In this document: positions 15,262 through 16,932 of the stretch, in pieces
How the letters are laid out: the number at the start of each line of letters is the position of its first letter
Position numbering within the stretch: the stretch's first letter is position 1
Assembly (NCBI GenBank): GCA_019347995.1
Contig: JAHWKH010000005.1
Coordinates: 1 to 16,932 of the forward strand
Source: Gemmatimonadota bacterium
Lineage (GTDB): Bacteria > Gemmatimonadota > Gemmatimonadetes > Longimicrobiales > UBA6960
Reading direction: 5' to 3'
Length of the DNA stretch: 16,932 bases
Translations under genes and position numbers: made by a program
Notes under the pieces: generated by a model
Told to the model about the DNA's origin: nothing
Seen by the model: the letters and a program-made list of their open reading frames with translations, nothing else
The model's database searches: none

Positions 15262-16530
15262 ATGGAGCTCCTCATCGTCGACGACGAGCCGAACGTCCGC
15301 CGGATGCTGCGGGCGCTGCTCGAGAGCGAGGGCTACCGGGTCCGGGAGGCCGGCACGGCGGCCGAGGCGATCGAAAAGGTGCGCGAGCGTGCCCCCGAGG
15401 CGGTCCTCCTGGACCTGGCCCTTCCCGGCGAGAGCGGGCTCGACGCCCTCCCGCGCCTCCTGGAGGCCGCCCCCGGCACGCCCGTGGTCATGATGAGCGG
15501 GCAGGCCAGCATGTCCGACGCCGTGGCCGCCACCCGGCTGGGGGCCTTCCACTTCATCGAGAAGCCCCTGACCCCGGAGGCCGTGCTCCTCACCATCCGC
15601 GGCGCCCTCGAGGTGAGCCGCGCCCGGGACCTGAGCCGGGCGCTCAGGGAGGAGCTGGGCCCGGAAGCCGAGCTGGTGGGCGCCACCCCCTCCATCCAGC
15701 GGGTGCGCGAGCTCGTACGGAAGGTGGCCCCCACCGAGGCCCGGGTCCTCATCACCGGGGAGAGCGGCACGGGCAAGGAGCTGGTGGCGGCGGCGATCCA
15801 CGCGCTCTCGCCGCGGCGCGACATGCCGTTCATCCGGGTGAACAGCGCCGCGATCCCCCGGGACCTGGTGGAGAGCGAGATGTTCGGCCACGAGCGGGGA
15901 GCCTTCACCGGCGCTACGGAGCGCCGACGCGGCCGTTTCGAGCTGGCCGACGGCGGCACCCTCTTCCTGGACGAGGTCGCCGACCTGGGAGCCGAAGCGC
16001 AGGCGAAGCTGCTCAGGGTCCTCGAGGCGGGCGTGGTCGAGCGCGTGGGCGGCAGCGGCCCCATCGACGTGGACGTGCGTGTCGTGGCCGCGACGCACCG
16101 GGACCTCCGCGAGCGGGTCCGCGACGGCGCGTTCCGCGAGGACCTGCTGTTTCGCCTGGAGGTCGTTCCCCTCCAGCTTCCGCCCCTGCGGGAGCGGCGG
16201 GACGACATCCCCCTGCTGGTGGAGCACGCCCGCGAACGGCTGCGACGCCGTCAGGGACTCACGCCCCCCCGCTTCGGCGAGGACGCCATGGAAACGCTGG
16301 CCCGCTATCGCTGGCCGGGCAACGTGCGGGAGCTGCTCAACCTGGTGGAGCGCCTCTCGATCCTGCAGGCCGGCGAGGTGGTGGACGCCGACGACGTGGC
16401 CCGCGTGCTCCCCCCGCCCGATGTCGGCTCCGCCGGGCCCGGCTACTCGGACGAGGACGCCCGGCCGCTGCGCGACCGCCTCGACGACTACGAGCGCTCC
16501 CTCATCGAGGGCGCGCTCGCGGCGGTGTGA
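15262..16530 (+). CDS. NtrC-type sigma-54 response regulator lacking the HTH domain
   Basis: This protein is a phosphorylation-dependent ATPase that remodels sigma-54 RNA polymerase. The 422 residues show a receiver domain (phospho-acceptor D51 in VLLDLALPG, S79, K101). An AAA+ domain follows with Walker A GESGTGKE (166-173), GAFTGA (213-218, the sigma-54 contact loop), Walker B GGTLFLDEV (231-239) and RWPGNVREL (350-358). It ends YERSLIEGALAAV. In relatives that point leads into about 40 more residues of a Fis-like helix-turn-helix. I found no HTH in the other two forward frames; only 54 bases separate the stop from the next start. It begins 5 bases after the kinase stop, so they form a pair. 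It may be a real DNA-binding-less regulator or a deletion. Confidence 0.92.
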   Translation: MELLIVDDEPNVRRMLRALLESEGYRVREAGTAAEAIEKVRERAPEAVLLDLALPGESGLDALPRLLEAAPGTPVVMMSGQASMSDAVAATRLGAFHFIEKPLTPEAVLLTIRGALEVSRARDLSRALREELGPEAELVGATPSIQRVRELVRKVAPTEARVLITGESGTGKELVAAAIHALSPRRDMPFIRVNSAAIPRDLVESEMFGHERGAFTGATERRRGRFELADGGTLFLDEVADLGAEAQAKLLRVLEAGVVERVGGSGPIDVDVRVVAATHRDLRERVRDGAFREDLLFRLEVVPLQLPPLRERRDDIPLLVEHARERLRRRQGLTPPRFGEDAMETLARYRWPGNVRELLNLVERLSILQAGEVVDADDVARVLPPPDVGSAGPGYSDEDARPLRDRLDDYERSLIEGALAAV

Positions 16531-16584
16531 GGCTGGCGCGGTCCGGCCCGCTCGCCTAAGTTTACCTGACCCAGGAGGACGCCG

Positions 16585-16635
16585 ATGACCGCACCGGACG
16601 ATCCCTTCGAGGAACCGCCGCCGAAGCGGCCGCCA
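16585..16635 (+). CDS. Possible 5' end of a gene, cut at a junction
   Basis: AGGAGG (16573-16578) stands six bases before an ATG that opens MTAPDDPFEEPPPKRPP, a plausible protein N-terminus of unknown family. A TAAGTT at 16557-16562 resembles a -10 element. Beyond about 16615-16635 the same frame only reads the antisense of the CBM9-like gene, as a Ser/Arg-rich shadow that stays open to the window edge. I therefore accept only the first dozen or so codons. The true continuation is missing. Confidence 0.35.
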
Positions 16636-16932
16636 CCCTGGCCTTCGTTGGCCACCTGGCCGTCGTATTCGACGCCGGCGGGATTCGTCCCGAAGACGAA
16701 GCCGTTCTGCTCGTCCCGGAACGTGTCCAGGATGATCTCGACGGCGTCGGACTCGTTCAGGTTCGCGTCGCGGATCGCCTCCCCGTCGACGATGGCGGAC
16801 GGCTCCCGGTCGAAGAGCCAGACCCCCACGTACAGCGCCTCGTCGTCGAAGAGGACGCGCACCACCGTCTCCTCCGACGACGGGCGCCCGTCGTACGGCT
16901 CCCGCTGCACGAAGCCGGTGAGGGGTGTCGCC
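16612..16932 (-). pseudogene. CBM9-like domain of a DUF5916-type envelope protein, both ends missing
   Basis: The reverse strand reads LTGFVQREPYDGRPSSEETVV in parts, then VLFDDEALYVGVWLFD, IVDGEAIRDANLNESDAVEI and GFVFGTNPAGVEYDGQVANEG. This is the start of the carbohydrate-binding family 9-like domain found at the N-terminus of DUF5916 proteins, which usually carry a C-terminal outer-membrane barrel. The signal peptide lies beyond the right edge. Family likeness ends at a Gly-rich loop GQGGGRFGGG near 16612-16640. After that the frame runs antisense across the opposing gene start and into the response-regulator end, stopping at 16488. The expected GW.AEMRIPFS-type continuation is absent. 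The coordinates cover only the recognisable part; the inner end is approximate. Confidence 0.7.

Noticed and set aside
16531..16588. A frameshifted HTH after the response-regulator stop
   Set aside because: I read the other two forward frames. They give no helix-turn-helix pattern, and the stretch is too short for the roughly 40 missing residues.
16488..16611. Reverse-strand extension of the CBM9-like frame (SSKGSSGAVIGVLLGQVNLGERAG...)
   Set aside because: It no longer resembles the family. It runs antisense over the response-regulator end and over the SD and ATG of the next forward gene.
16585..16932. Forward frame MTAPDDPFEEPPP... that stays open to the right edge
   Set aside because: After about 16635 it is Ser/Arg/Thr-rich antisense of the well-recognised CBM9-like domain, so only the first codons may be a real gene start.

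Overview
This is a very GC-rich (about 70% by eye), gene-dense bacterial window with strongly GC-biased third codon positions, ATG and GTG starts and tightly packed genes. The gene mix suggests Gemmatimonadota or a similar high-GC environmental phylum: secreted imidazolonepropionase-like amidohydrolases, a CBM9-like/DUF5916 envelope protein, a PilB/GspE ATPase, NtrY/NtrC-type signalling, and LexA beside trp genes. The assignment is an inference from gene content; there is no rRNA or other marker to fix it.

Layout. (1) 244-4609 is a tryptophan cluster, trpD - [lexA, inverted] - trpC - trpF - trpB, with ATGA overlaps joining C-F-B. lexA and possibly a 43-codon small ORF lie antisense between trpD and trpC. 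The lexA upstream region has a good sigma-70 promoter (TTGCGT-17-TATCCT) and two GAAC-N7-GAAN direct-repeat pairs that look like LexA operators. (2) At about 4598-4612 TrpB stops resembling TrpB and continues in frame into the C-terminal half of a propeller/amidohydrolase protein, which runs to 6373. (3) 6383-6576 is a roughly 194-bp inverted-repeat element between convergent genes. (4) 6582-10808 holds a divergent lipoprotein gene and a forward run: an unrecognised HHHH-motif protein, a secreted amidohydrolase, a one-TM small protein and an alkaline-phosphatase-superfamily metalloenzyme. (5) 10874-13791 holds a PilB/GspE ATPase with extra C-terminal zinc ribbons, a 39-bp tandem repeat, and a reverse-strand pair (zinc-ribbon membrane protein and an unrecognised helical protein). 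(6) 14033-16530 is an NtrY-like sensor kinase and an NtrC-type sigma-54 activator that lacks its Fis-type DNA-binding domain. (7) From 16585 a plausible forward gene start runs straight into the reverse-strand interior of a CBM9-like envelope protein.

The most notable signal is three abrupt discontinuities: the trpB/amidohydrolase join, the missing NtrC HTH, and the collision of two genes at the right end. Each lies at a short GC-rich triplet tract. They could be real deletions or fusions, but the pattern also fits collapse or mis-joining during assembly, so they should be checked against reads before any biological reading. If real, this cell lacks a normal TrpB here and carries a DNA-binding-less NtrC-type activator.

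I found no tRNA, rRNA, CRISPR array, insertion sequence or phage gene.
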